NCBI RefSeq assembly: GCF_964019385.1
Contig: NC_088653.1
Coordinates: 9,929,790 to 9,993,789, forward strand
Length of the DNA stretch: 64,000 bases
Source of the DNA: Sycon ciliatum
Lineage: Eukaryota > Porifera > Calcarea > Leucosolenida > Sycettidae
Reading direction: 5' to 3'
A program made the translations under genes and the position numbers. Of the stretch, positions 11,981 to 23,094 are shown one piece after another. Within the stretch, counting starts at the first letter, position 1. Every line of letters begins with the position of its first letter. The notes below the pieces were generated by a model. It saw only the letters and a program-made list of their open reading frames with translations, searched no databases and was not told the origin of the DNA.

Positions 11981-12175
11981 TGCAGGTGAACGAGACACAG
12001 GTCTAACTAGACGTTGAAGCTGGAGGTCTGCTTCAACTAGGATCTCAACAGGGTTGCCAACCACGGCCACCACAAATGTCTGTCGGTCGATTCCGTATGA
12101 AATTTTGGCGTGCTTGATAGGTTTGCACTGTAATATTAATAATTGAGGACCAAGAAAAGTGTTACCAAACAGTAT
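11981..12175 (-). pseudogene. Probable Gypsy protease/linker segment
   Basis: The minus strand reads HAKISYGIDRQTFVVAVVGN and PVEILVEADLQLQRLV immediately upstream of the RT. A protease-to-RT linker is expected here, but I do not see the DTGA/DSGA catalytic motif, so the assignment rests on position only. Confidence 0.35.
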
Positions 12176-12375
12176 GAATGCCAAAGGAAAAGAGCCAAGA
12201 GAAAGAGAAAGAGAGAAGGAAAAATCAATAAGGAGAGACAAGTGCGTTTATGGAAATTCGTAGACACGGTAGGGTCCGCACAGGGACGTACATGAGCAGG
12301 TACACTGAACCTGGGAGACGTATACAAATACGGGGGTGTATAAATAAACTCTGCTGTACGGGGAAAGTGTTCAAG

Positions 12376-12530
12376 TCAATCTGAGGTCATGCAAACTGGG
12401 CACCGCCGGCACAACTGCAGCCGCAGAACATGCAGCTCTGGCTCGGAGCGCCGCACCATCCTATGCCCGACCTGCTGTCGGAAGTTCACACGTCCCCAGT
12501 ACCTGGCTCAACACAAATGCAAGAAGTAAC
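12376..12530 (+). pseudogene. C2H2-finger tail of an RTE-like LINE (copy A)
   Basis: About 50 codons ending in CPTCCRKFTRPQYLAQHKCKK and a stop: one C2H2 finger (C-x2-C...H-x3-C/H), the type found at the C-terminus of the longer copy at 14451-17268. It is followed by the family's 3' end with repeated GGTTCAAGGTTCAAGG and a TG tail. Only the very 3' end of this copy remains. Confidence 0.6.
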
Positions 12531-12605
12531 TCTGCCCTCCTTGCCACTTTGAGGCACTGGATCAGCTTAAGGTGGCAGTTTCAAGGTTCAGGGTTCAAGG
12601 TTCAA

Positions 12606-12629
12606 GGTGTGTGTGTGTGTGTGTGTGTA
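12606..12629. repeat. (TG)n tail of LINE copy A
   Basis: Short TG run directly after GGTTCAAGGTTCAAGG. The next LINE copy is truncated right at its far edge. Confidence 0.85.
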
Positions 12630-13139
12630 CGGAGCAGAGACGTGGACGCCGAAGGCACCAACCTGCGCTCTCTCAACACCTTTCATCACCAGTGTGTTCG
12701 CATCATCGTTGGCGTATCCAGGCGGGACCAGTGGGACAACCGCGTAACCTCCGTTACCATGGCCCGAACCCTCTGCATTGACTGTGATGTCGCGGACATC
12801 ATCCGGGAATATCGACTGCGTTGGCTTGGCAATGTTGGCCGGATGAACGACAACCGCATGCCGAAGCGAGTTTTTTTGGGGAGCTCCCTGCAACACGCCC
12901 TCGCCATGGTCCACGCAAGCGGTGGCGTGACTTCATCGGGGATGATCTCCGCTCCATCAGCCCCCCTGTGCGTTCTGACTGCTGGTTTGATGCTGCCCAG
13001 GAGGCAGATTGCTCATCTTCGTCCTCCGGCCCGCGCTACTTCTGATCCTGACTCTGGCTTCCGCTGCGCATATGAAAAGGTCTGCCGTTGTCCCGGGGAC
13101 CACAAGCGCCATGCTCTGTACTGCAAAGCTAGCAGATAG
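12630..13139 (+). pseudogene. 5'-truncated RTE-like LINE, RT C-terminus (copy B)
   Basis: Starts abruptly inside YGAETW at the TG run and continues with FHHQCVRIIVGVSRRDQWDN, then YRLRWLGNVGRMNDNRMPKR, then a frameshifted trp-rich segment, ending with a C/H-rich tail (CAYEKVCRC...HKRHALYC) and a stop at 13137-13139. It aligns block for block with 16330-16900 of the next copy. The 5' truncation is typical of LINE retroposition. Confidence 0.75.
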
Positions 13140-13151
13140 TCCCTTCGCTGT

Positions 13152-13168
13152 CATTGCCATCGGCAATG
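13152..13168 (+). promoter_or_regulatory. 3'-end stem-loop of LINE copy B
   Basis: Perfect 7-bp hairpin CATTGCC-ATC-GGCAATG, 18 bp before the TG tail. Equivalent hairpins with compensating changes occur at 27610-27626, 28301-28318 and, less alike, 17307-17319. Probably the 3' structure used by the element's RT to recognise its RNA. Confidence 0.55.
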
Positions 13169-13186
13169 GGCACGTTCAAGGTTCAA

Positions 13187-13235
13187 GGTGTGTGTGTGTG
13201 TGTGTGTGTGTGCGTGTGTGTGCGTGCGTGCATGC

Positions 13236-13272
<37 letters not shown>
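13187..13272. repeat. (TG)n tail of LINE copy B
   Basis: TG/CGTG array after GTTCAAGGTTCAAGG, ending where the next LINE sequence begins. Confidence 0.9.
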
Positions 13273-13273
<1 letters not shown>

Positions 13274-13395
13274 CTTGGTGGCCTTGGTAGACGGTTGCAT
13301 TTTTTGGAGCTCTGCCTGCAAGTTTCCTTTCCTTGGTTTTTACCTTGGTTCCTGGGCTTGTAGGGCTGGGGTGGCCTTTTTGCCGTCCCAGCTGA

Positions 13396-14450
13396 ATGCT
13401 GTGGGTCGTCAAGGGTCCTGTGGCAATGCACGTCGAGTATAGGGTAGCGCCTGATGCTGCCACTCGCCGTGCAGCGGGAAGCTCCACTAGTTGCGGTGTT
13501 GCGAGCCCGCGAGTGATTGATGGACGACGCAAGTCTAAATCTAAATCCGCAGATAGAAGGAGAGGAGAGTGCATGCAGTTGGCGTCCTGGAATGTCAGGT
13601 CGCTCGTGAATGCTTCTGGGCCTGTGGAGACGGCATTTGTTCGAAAGAATTCAAATTTGAGGAATTCAAATTTTGAATTTGACAAGGTTGATCGGAGGGT
13701 CGATGTCGTCGTCGGCGAGCTGAAGAGACTCGACATAGAGGTAGCTGGCCTGCATGAGACTCGCTGGTTTGGGGAGGAGGTGTATTCTGTTGGCGATTCG
13801 GCTGTCCTATCGTCTGGGCAGAGATTGCCGAGCGGTGATGGTTTCTTTCTCCGCGGCGAGGGCGTAGCTGTTGTGCTGCACGGACGCGCGCTTCGTGCCT
13901 GGAGAGACAGAGGTTCGCAGGGGGCACCGGTTTCGCCCCGTCTCGCTGTGGCGAGGCTTCGCTTCGTGTCGCGGCGCAGTAGAAAGTCGGTCAATCTCTA
14001 TGTCATCGCCTGTTACGCACCGACATACCGCGCCAAGAGATCTGTCATGGACAGCTTTTTCAACGATCTGCAACGCGCGATACGGGATGTGCCTGGCGAA
14101 GACAAGTTCGTTCTTCTAGGCGACTTCAACGCCAGAGTTGGTTCCCGTCAATCTGGAATTGCTGATGACTGGCAGGGAGTTCGTGGCCCCCATGGTTTTG
14201 GCGAGTGTAACGAGTCAGGCGCGGAGTTGCTTTTATTCCTGCCCATGAACAATGCAACCGTCTGCAACACTTGGTTTCAAAAGAGGTCATTCCACAAACA
14301 ATCCTGGCAGTACCCCAGGACCAAGCAATGGCAAGCAATAGACTTCATCATCATGCATCAAAAAGAACCGACGCCTGTGTCGTGATTGTCGCGTTGTGCT
14401 GAATGGGGACTGTCGCTCAGATCATCGTATGGTATGCCTCACTGTTCAGC
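13396..14450 (+). pseudogene. RTE-like LINE endonuclease (EEP) domain
   Basis: Open for 329 codons from 13396. Exonuclease-endonuclease-phosphatase fold, which nicks target DNA to prime reverse transcription. Motifs in order: ASWNVRSL (about residue 60), LHETRW (catalytic Glu), CYAPTYR, VLLGDFNARVG (catalytic Asp/Asn), SWQYPRTKQWQAIDFI. The frame breaks near 14376 and the final SDHRM motif is in another frame at 14417-14431. Residues 75-97 repeat FXKNSNLRNSNFEF from a small local duplication (13640-13680). The upstream start is uncertain; 13396 is simply the first ATG. Confidence 0.8.
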
Positions 14451-17268
14451 TTCAGCGGATGTGGCTGTCTAGTGATAAGGCTGCGCCCAAACGGCGGCGC
14501 TTTGCAGTGAGCCTGCTGAAGCCGTCACCCGCTTCGTCAATGGCAACCGATGCTGATGTGAGTACCCCCACTCATGTCAGGGCGTATCAGGAGTCAGTTG
14601 CCTCTCGTCTTGTGGATATCTATCGAGGAGCGCTGGGATGCCCTTGCCACGTCGCTGTCCACTGCTGCGGAGACCACTCTTGGCTTCTCTGCGTGTCGGT
14701 CACCTGACTGGTTCTCTGACCAGCAGGACGTGCTTGGACCACTGATTTAGGAGCGTCGATTAGCATATAATAGATGGATTGCCAGCGGAGTCGCCAGAGA
14801 TTGTGCAAAGTACAAACTCGCCCGTTCCGGGGCGAGAAGAGGTGTTCGCCACGCCAGGAACCAGTGGTTGGAACGTACAGCAGCCCAAACAGACATAGGC
14901 AGGGCGCAGAACCACAGAGTATCACCGTGGACGGCCATCCGGGATATCCAGCGCTGCTTTCAGGACCTCCGTCCGAAAGCAGTTATGACGATACGTGACA
15001 AGGAAGGTGTGATTTGTGCATCCACTAGGACCTGGCAGAGCGCTGGCATGAACAATTTCAACAAGTGCTCAACATCCTAAGCCAGTTTGAGCCAGATGCA
15101 TTAGCTTCCTTGACTGCTCGTCCGGAGAACAACGAACTGGCTGAGCTGCCGACTGCGGCCGAGCTTCACCGAGCTATCACAAGCTTGAGCAAGAACAAGG
15201 CACCTTGAGAGTCTGGCATTCTACCTGAGATGGTGAAACATGCTGGTCCTGCTTTCACTGGCGCTCTACTAGAGATAGTCCATCAAGTCTGGCGGGAGAG
15301 TTGCATGCCCCAGGCGTAGCGTGATGCCGAGATTGTGCCGATCCCCAAAAAGGGTGACCTGTCCAGATGTGACAACTGGAGCGGCATTGCCCTTCTCGAC
15401 GTGGTGGGCAAAGTTGTGGGCCGTCTCATCCAAAACTGCCTGCAGATACTGGCTGAGGAGGAACTGCCGGATTCGCAATGCTGCTTTCGGCGAGGCCGCT
15501 TCTGCATCGACCAGATGTTCTCTGTCCTCCAGCTGACAGAGAAACTGTACGAACACCGCACCAGCAGCTTTGCAATCTTTATTGATTTAAAGAAGGCGTA
15601 TCACTCTGTTCCTTGTGAGGCTTTGCGGGCTGCGTTGCGCGCTCTAGGTGTACCTGAGAGCCTGGTTCGTCTCATCGCGTCATTCCACGACGGCATGTTT
15701 ACCCGTGTCCGTGTTGGCATACTGAGCAGATAGCGGTGAACAATGGTCTGCGACAGGGATGTACAATCTCTCCCGTCCTCTTCAATCTCTACTTTGTCCT
15801 TGTATTCGAGAAGTGGCATAGTGAGGTGCAGCGTCAACATCCAGACGCGGGCATTGACTTCAGGTTCAACATCAACGACAACTTGTTCAACAACAGCCGC
15901 ACGTGTCACCAGCGTTCTGCAGCTTTGGATGTGGAATTTGCTGATGATGCTGCTCTTATGGTGCCCTCCCGTGAAGTGGCCAAGTGGGCACTTGAGTTTT
16001 TCCATTCTGTGGCATCAGCATTTGGTCTCACAGTCAACTTTGCCAAGACGAAGTTCATGTGTTGCGGCTTCGGCATTCCCAATGATGACCGCCGTCCCAT
16101 TGTCATCGATGGTCAGTCGGTGGAGTGCGTGCCGTCCTTCATCTACCTTGGGTGCTTGATGACTCCAGAGGGCAGGATCGGTCCTGAAGTTGACCGGCGA
16201 CTTGCACAGGCTTCTCGGGCCTTCGGTACACTCCGGTGCGTATTAAAAAAAAACGCTATCTCCATCCGAACGAAGCGAGTGATCTATGATGCCTGCGTGT
16301 TGTCCGTCCTCCTCTATGGCTCTGAATCCTGGCCTGTGCTGCGCCGGGATGAAGATCGTCTGGACCGTTTCCACCACCAGTGCATCCGTGCTATCCTTGG
16401 CGTATCGCGCATTGACCAGGAGACGGACCACATCACCAACAGCGACCTGTGCGTGCGCTGGGGTAGTAGTGATCTGCTTTCTGACATCCTGCGTCGCCAG
16501 CGAATGCAGTGGCTTGGCCATGGTGCCCGCATGCCGGATTACCGCCTTCCGAAGCAGCTTCTGTTCGGTTGGCTGCCGCAGACTAGGCCAGCACATGGAC
16601 CACGTCTCAGGTGGAAGGACCGCATTCGCTCGGATCTTACTCTACTCCATGTCCCAGAGTGGTACAAGTCCGCACAAGAGCGACAAGAGTGGCGCAGCAT
16701 CTATCTGCCCAGTGTTGACCCTCCTGCACCGGAGTCGGCTGCTCACTGTAACACCTGCACCAGAACATTCACCAAACATTCGGGTATTACACGGCACAAG
16801 TGCCTTGCTGAGCGTCGGCTTCCGGTTGAGCTTCAGCGTGGTGCACGGCATTGCAGCACCTGCCGGCGGTGGTTTAAAAGTGCGGGGGGGGGCTGGCTGT
16901 TCACCGTTGTCAGCCATCACCATCTACAACAGTGGAGCCAACCGCTACTGCTCACGCCTCATCGCCCCCAGCAAAAGCATCTCTGCCGGGGGAGCCAACC
17001 GCTACTGCTCACGCCTCATCGCCTCCAGCTCAAGCATCTGTGCCCTTGGCGTCCCCACTCCGGTACGCTGTCTCGACTGAGCGCTGCTGCGGTCATCACT
17101 GCAGTGTCTGTGGCCGTTGCTGCAAGTCGGCTTCGGGCTTCGGCCGACACAATTTTCGGAGAGGCGGCAAGCCTGTTGATCGTGGCCACTTTTCAACATG
17201 AGTGCAGGTGGGAGAGACGTTTCTATCGGCTCCGTGGCATCCGGCGACATGTCTGCGGGGCGTCATGA
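14451..17268 (+). pseudogene. RTE-like LINE reverse transcriptase with C-terminal zinc fingers
   Basis: RT of the same element. Blocks: ELHRAITSLSKNKAP near 15155; IPKKGDLSRCDNW near 15340; FRRGRFCIDQM near 15490; FIDLKKAYHSVP near 15580; NNGLRQGCTISPVLFNLY near 15740; VEFADDAAL near 15935, the catalytic loop; then YGSESWPVLRRDEDRLDRFH and the tail CNTCTRTFTKHSGITRHKC (C2H2 finger, 16750-16806) followed by a second, CSTCRRWF. Stops at 15207, 15317 and 15731 and frameshifts at about 14376-15080 inactivate it. From 15736 it is open for 510 codons, the last part probably after a frameshift at the G-run near 16880. Clade (RTE/RTEX-like) is inferred from EEP and zinc-finger style. Confidence 0.8.
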
Positions 17269-17306
17269 CTGCGCGCTCTCCTCTCCTCTCCCGCATCGGG
17301 GCAGCA

Positions 17307-17319
17307 TAGCCAGTTACTG
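17307..17319 (+). promoter_or_regulatory. 3'-end stem-loop of the RTE-like LINE
   Basis: GCCAG-TTA-CTGGC hairpin followed by CAGCTGTACACAAGG and a TG/CG-rich tail (17336-17370). The CAGCTGTACAC block recurs before TG arrays at 61512 and 61675. Confidence 0.45.
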
Positions 17320-17389
17320 GCAGCTGTACACAAGGTATGTGTGCGTGCGTGCGCGCGCGCGTGCGTGGTTGGTTGGTTTGTTGGTTGGT

Positions 17390-18564
17390 TGTGTTTATTT
17401 GAATTCGCAAACCGAACGGACTGAACATGTCCAATGACAAGGAAGCGAATGAAGTCCAAGTAACCCAGGAATGGGGACACAGATGAAAAGAAAGTAAGGG
17501 AACAGAAGGCTCTCAGCAAAGGAATAAAAGAAAAGAAGGAAAGAAAAAGAATAAAGGAGAAGTGTGTGTAGCATTATGGTGATAATGCAGATTAATGGAT
17601 ACACGCAGCTTTGTGCTACCTGTTGTGTAATCATAGGTGACATTTACGTTTTGTTGTTCTTTTATATTTTTAGTATTTATTATCAGAGTCTAATGAATTC
17701 GTTCGTCGTTGTCAGCGTGTACACGAGGTACTGCTTGCCTTGAGTCAACAACACGGAATTCACGAGTTACGATTGTGCTTACTACGACGTTGCATGTTGT
17801 TTGTACATTTACAATCACGTACATGCAGCTTTGCAAGTTGTGTCACGATGCAATGCATACCAATTTATTTCACTACACGTATTTCTCGTAACACATCAAT
17901 TCTTACTTCGTAGGTGTTTAGGTCCGGTCTTGCGTGACAGAGGTAGTTACTCTTAGTTAGCTTTCCCCATGCTTGATTCTAAGAAACACGGACATTGATT
18001 CTAGCTTCGAACTGTTTCTTCTTTGTCTGCCTGTGCATTTTGTTCTCAAACAAATCCTTCGTTCAATGTGTTTATATTTTTGCGCTCTGCAGATTTGTTC
18101 GCCTCGCGCTCAGCTTTGTTTCCTTTTCTCTGTCATGTCAACTGCATTATTATGACGTATGACTTGTGTACGCACTTATCACGTGACCGTTTGACTGCAT
18201 GCGCTTTGCACGCTCTAGGCTAGTGCATTTGAGCGATCGTATCGATCCGCTTTCCTTGCCGTTTTCGTCTTCTCCGCTTCTTTACTCAGTCGAGTCAGTG
18301 TCGCTGCACTAGTTTGTTTTGCAGTTTATCCACGTCGCAGTCGTTCATGGTCGCCATCTTTACATTTGATTTTGATGCGCAGCTGCATGCTGATGCAGCT
18401 GCCTTTTTCATTCTTTCCATGACCTTCTTTCCAATTTTTATACTGAATCTACTGTATGTATTTTCTCACCCAAGTTTGCAACGGTTGTCGGTTGTAGCAT
18501 GCCAAGGGTTGGATGCAGGGGTGGTTAATTAAGCTAGTAGTAGTAGTAACAATTCAGTAACAAG
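17390..18564 (+). mobile_element. Candidate BEL-type LTR/leader region
   Basis: Non-coding region ending CAGTAACA immediately before a BEL/Pao-type primer-binding site. A 5' LTR should end here, but its left boundary is not visible and no second copy exists in the window. Treat the left end as unknown. Confidence 0.35.
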
Positions 18565-18582
18565 TGGTGCCGAAACCCGGGA
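18565..18582 (+). promoter_or_regulatory. Primer-binding site, BEL/Pao type
   Basis: TGGTGCCGAAACCCGGGA, the TGG-initiated tRNA-primer complement seen after the 5' LTR of many BEL/Pao elements. It starts two bases after a CA dinucleotide that could end the LTR. A short reading frame starts at 18658 but no gag motif is recognised after it. Confidence 0.6.
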
Positions 18583-20216
18583 CGCAGAGGATGAGTTAGT
18601 TTGTAGTGAGTCTGTTCATCGTCGTCGTCAACAACAAAGTAAAACTATAAAGTATGCGTGGGAATGGAGGAGGTCAGGAGAGGAGCTGGTGGGAGCGCAA
18701 GACGGTGGAAGAGGAGGCAGAGCAGGTGGTTGGACCGTCAGAAGCTGGGGACTGGAGCCTGGGACGGCAGGTACCGCATGGAGCGTGTGGCCATGGCTCG
18801 CCAGAGGCCAGTGCATGAGTCTGGCATCACCGACTGTGTGTCGTTCTTTGTTGTTCGTCTTGTTGTTGTCTTGCTCGCTGTGTTGTCTGATCGTGTTTCT
18901 CTCGCTGTTCAGTTCGTTGCTGTGTTGTTGAGTTTGGTTGTCGGTATGTTGCTCTTCTCGTCGTTCTGTTCTGCATTAATTTGCGTTGTAGATTTATTTT
19001 GCGCTGCTGCGCGCATGTTGTTATTTGTTGGAGCTTTGGCCCTCGTGTTTCGGTTGGCCTTGTGTGCCTGAGTTTAGAGCGTCGGCTCTTGTGTTTTTTG
19101 GTTTGGCCCTGTGGTGCGGCTTGGTTGAGAGCGTCGGCTCTTGTGTCTTGGTTTGGCCCTGTGCCGTGGCCCAGTTTTGTTGTGCTACAATGTAAGCTGT
19201 TGGTTGGTTTTGGTTGTTCTGTTTTGCTGTGGTTCCTTTTGCTGTTGTGCATGTGGAACGTGGTGTCGGTTTATTATTTTGTGGAATGTCATCAAGGGGC
19301 AGGTGTTGTGAAATGATGTGTTTTTTTTCCTGTGTGATGGCATTCCCCAAACTGTCTCGTCTAGTCGCGTGCATGTGTGATATGAGCATGCGCGATGTTG
19401 TAGTCGGGAGTCCTTTTGTCAGTCTTCTTGTTCGTCCCTTTGAGTGTTGTCTCCATTTCCGTAATGTCAATAATAATTATGTAAACCAAAGTAGTCTTGT
19501 CCTTTGTGTCCTGCGTCCCGGGGAACGGAATGGCTGAGGTTCCGTTACATACCGCTCAATCTATGCTGCTATGATTGATAGTGCTGTGACTGCATGCAAA
19601 TGCTTTGCTGCTGGCTCTGCACATAACAGTGATCATGTTGACCAAAAAAGCATAGTGCATGCACATCTGGTACTCTACGTCGCTTGGTGCTCTACGTGAC
19701 ATTGAACGTGTCTCTCTACGTCACATTGAACGTGACTCAACGTGGCATTCATGCGTGGTGCTCAACTCCGATGTGGGAGGCGTGCGACGTGGCGTCACCA
19801 TGGCATTTGTATGTGGCGCTCAACCTGGGCGACATTCGACATTCGTTCGACGTCGCACTCAAAGTGTCTTGCTAGAGTTTGCCTGACTATATATTTCGAT
19901 CTGTTCTGTATGTACATTATTCCTGTTTGCTTGTACTGTTTTACCCTCCCACCTTCCATTTCTCATTACTAATTTACTTTGATAAAGTGAATAAATCATG
20001 GGGTGTTGCCCACGCTCATTTCCGGCTACTCCCTTAGAAGCTTGGCTCCGTCAACATTCTGCTCTTGCAGTGTCTACCCGGCTGACCCTGAATCCTCTCT
20101 TGTACATATTTGGCTCCGCTAGCATTCTGCTTCCGCTGTGTCTACGCATTTCTCTCCGTAGCCTCTCACTCCGATGACCGGCACTCCCCCGTACCGCAAG
20201 TTTCTGCATGTTGTAG
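18583..20216. other. Non-coding region with small tandem duplications
   Basis: No protein domain recognised. Two copies of a roughly 53-bp unit (GAGCGTCGGCTCTTGTGT...GGTTTGGCCCTGTG) lie at about 19075-19175. ACATTGAACGTG is repeated at 19699-19735. A duplicated GGCTCCG..AGCATTCTGC block lies at about 20043-20155. T/G-rich composition makes long minus-strand frames that look spurious. Confidence 0.45.
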
Positions 20217-20523
20217 TTAAAGGGGAACTCCGGTCCAAAATCACCCCCATTTTTTATTGCGGAATCCATTAGAGTATGTCGTAAGTGGTAGAATGGCGAA
20301 AACCGGAAGCTTCTACGACAAGGATAACATACCTAAATTACCAATTGCAATTTTCCATATTTGGCACGAGGGGGCCCCCTCCCACCCTGTGACGTAAAAC
20401 GTTCTCAGCCCGGTCCACTCAGATGAAGTTTTCAAATAATTGAAGCAAGAATGAAAAGTCCTTGGCGATTGTTGAAGTGCTTGTTGTTCAGTGCCATGCC
20501 CGATTTATTGTCACGACTCGCTG

Positions 20524-20795
20524 CTGCGTCTCTGGATGCAACAATGTCACGAAGAAAGAGGCGCCTGCGGGCTGTCGTAGCATGGCTTTCCTCTGGCTGA
20601 CGCGAACCTGACGACAGCTTGGCTATGGAGAGTATGTTGGAAGGATTTTTTTCCGACGAAAAATAATCGTGTCTGCACTGAGCATTTCACTGAGATGTGC
20701 TATGAAAGAGATTTCCAACAAGAGTTTGCACAAAGCATTGGTGGCTATAAGCAGAAGCAGCAGCGACGCTTGAAGCCAGGGTCTCTGCCATCCTG
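20524..20795 (+). pseudogene. THAP zinc-finger domain of the Kolobok-like transposase
   Basis: THAP (C2CH) DNA-binding domain in broken frames. The first cysteine pair is in CCVSGCNNVTKKE at 20524-20560. The C-x2-H pair is in NNRVCTEHFTEMCYERDF at 20664-20717. It ends with RRLKPGSLPS and a stop at 20794-20796, the usual proline-containing C-terminal motif region. A stop and frameshift lie between about 20600 and 20660. In THAP transposases this domain binds the element ends. Confidence 0.7.
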
Positions 20796-21122
20796 AAACT
20801 TGGCGGTGCATGTCATACTAATAGTTAGTAGCTCCTCTACCTCTGCTGCCAGCAAAAGCAGACCATCTTCGACTCTTACTTCCAGGAACGTCAGCACGAT
20901 GAGGTAAGTGAACGGCATGATTTTGTGCCGTCCAGAACGTAGCTCTAAACGACTACAGTCCTACTCAAAGTCCTCTACTCAAAATCCTAGTCAGTGAAGT
21001 CGAGAATTGATGTAATGTACATGGAACGTTATCATGTGTGTTATTTCGGTTCTCTTTATCTGTAAGTTTCCATTGCGTTACTTTCCGGTTGCAGCTACAC
21101 TGCCACAAATACAAGGTACAGT

Positions 21123-21619
21123 ATGATTTGTAGTCTGGAAATTTTCCATGCTGTCATACTGAAGTGGGCACCAAAACGTGTCCACTTTTCGTACAATGGC
21201 ATGAGAGCACGGGTACAGTCGGCATGTCTGTCCCACAATGCCAATATTGGGAGAGCGCACGCCAAAACCAAGGAGGGTGTGCTCAGGTACAGGCTGGAAT
21301 ACACCAAAAGAACAAAGTGGCCAAGAAGCTGCACGACAATGTCCTGCAACTTCTTGAAGGACCTGTTGAACGATGTGCATACAACCATTCTCGGCATTCG
21401 CAACGGCACACGGCACCGGCACAACCCTATGCTCCCGAACACAGTACAGTCTTGTGCCATTGTATCTGTCAACTTTACCAGATTGTTCGTGCAGCTGCAT
21501 TGGTGCAAAGCATGCGCCCACCCGAAAACACAAATATTGCCCGAGTCAAGAATAGTTATAAATCGTGTCTGTCAACTGTTTTCTACATTCTGCATGCACA
21601 TGTACCAATGATTATGTGA
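21123..21619 (+). pseudogene. Kolobok-like transposase remnant
   Basis: Reads LKWAPKRVHFSYNGMRARVQ, then CLSHNANIGRAHAKTKEGV, then in the next frame WVAKKLHDNVLQLLEG-like sequence (frameshift near 21310), and in the first frame DLLNDVHTTILGIRNGTRHR. I associate the WAPKR-HFSY block with C-terminal parts of THAP-containing Kolobok-type proteins in invertebrates; this is recognition from memory and needs a search. Only about 300 bp separate it from the THAP domain, so much of the catalytic region is deleted. Confidence 0.5.
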
Positions 21620-21649
21620 ACGTCAACCAGGCCAAGAAGCATTATCATC

Positions 21650-22465
21650 ATCATCATCATGTCCAACTGCTTCCTCAAAGCCCCAGTGCGCATCTGCATT
21701 GGCTTCTGGTACAGCTGCTTTATCTTCCATACCACGCAAGACGGTATCACACGCCGCTGCTTGCGTCCAAAGTATCCATGGGTGAACCATGTGTATTGTC
21801 TATACGCCACATGTCTCCAAATCCTGCACAAAACAGTTGGAGAGATGTAGATACACATAATTATCACGAGTGTCTTCATGATTGTGTAAAAGTAAATAGT
21901 TTCAGTGTAAATAGTTTCGGATTCGAGTTAATATTTCTATGGGCTACTATACTAAAGACACTTTGGCCTTTTTTCAAATTTACATCACTTTTACACACAG
22001 TTGAAACACTTACAGTGCTAGGAATAGTATGAATGAAAGACATCGTTGTACCAGTATAATTATATTGGCATGGGTGCAATCGAACTTCATGATTGTGTGA
22101 TGGAAATTGGTGAATTTGAATACTGTACACAAAATCATTGCACAACACTTCCCATCTACTTTGTACCGGTACATGAAACATGGAAAGAAAGGAAATAATG
22201 AAACCGATTCAGTGAATCCTCACCTGTTTGACCACGGTCCACACCTTGCCCGAAATTCTTCGAAGGAAAGCAATGCCACCTCGAGCACCGATTTTTGCAG
22301 GCAAACAACAGCAAACTCTGAGTGCTGCGTGACGCACTGCAGCCCTTCCTGCTCGCCGCGTTTACTGAAAGCTGCAGGAACCTCCCAGCAACAAGTCGAC
22401 TCGACCTCGCTCCACATCATGCTGCATTGTCCGCAACGGCATCAAGCAGTGCTTCTCACGCGAGC
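21650..22465 (-). pseudogene. P2X7-tail-like zinc domain inside the transposon
   Basis: Minus strand, two blocks. Block 1 (22465-22225): CRCGQC, then CCWEVPAAF, then EQEGLQCVTQHSEFAVVCL and SVLEVALLSFEEFRAR. Block 2 (21815-21690): VAYRQYTWFTHGYFGR, then RVIPSCVVWKIKQLY. Together these are the cysteine-rich domain at the cytoplasmic C-terminus of P2X7 receptors, also found in many invertebrate proteins. The codon before CRCGQC is TGA where the family has Trp. The 400-bp gap may be an intron. It lies inside the TIRs, antisense to the transposase remnant, and carries no P2X channel part. Confidence 0.65.
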
Positions 22466-23094
22466 ACTTGCAACCAAAGCGTTCTCTTCACGTTCATCTG
22501 TTTTGTAGTCTCAGAAATATTACTTGTAGACAGTTTCGCAGACGCTGATGCGCGCTTCGGCTCGAACCTAAAAGGCCTCGGTGTTGTTGAATCCGAAGTG
22601 GCGTCCACCTCCACACCTCCCGTGGTCTCCTCTTCCTCCAACATGATGATCGAATGAATACTAGTACAAGGGTTATTGATTGAAGAAAAAACAGTGAATA
22701 CCTTTTTCAAAATTTCTGCAGGTCTACCATTTGAATAAAAAAAATTGGAGGTCACTGAGAACGTTTTACGTCACAGGGTGGGCGGGGGCCCCCTCGTGCC
22801 AAATATGGAAAATTGCAATTGGTAATTTAGGTATGTTATCCTTGTCGTAGAAGCTTCCGGTTTTCGCCATTCTACCACTTACGACATACTCTAATGGATT
22901 CCGCAATAAAAAATGGGGGTGATTTTGGACCGGAGTTCCCCTTTAAAGTGTGTGGCTTTTTGGTTTTTGAAAAGTGAGGCACGCGTTTTTCGGGCTCTCC
23001 TTTTTTACCCTTTTTTGCAGCCCAGCCGGCATCATGCTGGACAGGAAGTAGACTAGATCAGTGATTAGAAGAAGAGTAGTGTCGGGAACTTGCC

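Larger units (their letters stand above)
20221..22942. mobile_element. Kolobok-like DNA transposon, TTAA-flanked
   Basis: About 2.7 kb bounded by near-perfect terminal inverted repeats of roughly 190 bp (20221-20410 and 22757-22942), starting AGGGGAACTCCGG. Flanked by TTAA on both sides (20217-20220 and 22943-22946). TTAA duplication plus a THAP-type DNA-binding domain and a matching transposase remnant fits the Kolobok superfamily; piggyBac also uses TTAA but has no THAP domain and short TIRs. The internal coding sequence is broken, so it is non-autonomous, but TIR similarity suggests a fairly recent insertion. Confidence 0.75.

Noticed and set aside
19195..19216. Histone-type 3' stem-loop or regulatory hairpin near 9195-9215 and similar short palindromes elsewhere
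   Set aside because: Stem and loop sequences do not match the histone consensus, and single short hairpins are expected by chance in 64 kb.
18820..19320. Hydrophobic + strand frames near 18.8-19.3 kb as a membrane protein
   Set aside because: T/G-rich low-complexity sequence with an internal tandem duplication; frames overlap on both strands and no family pattern is seen.
21650..22465. Genuine host P2X7-type receptor gene
   Set aside because: No channel domain, a stop where the conserved Trp should be, and location wholly inside transposon TIRs.
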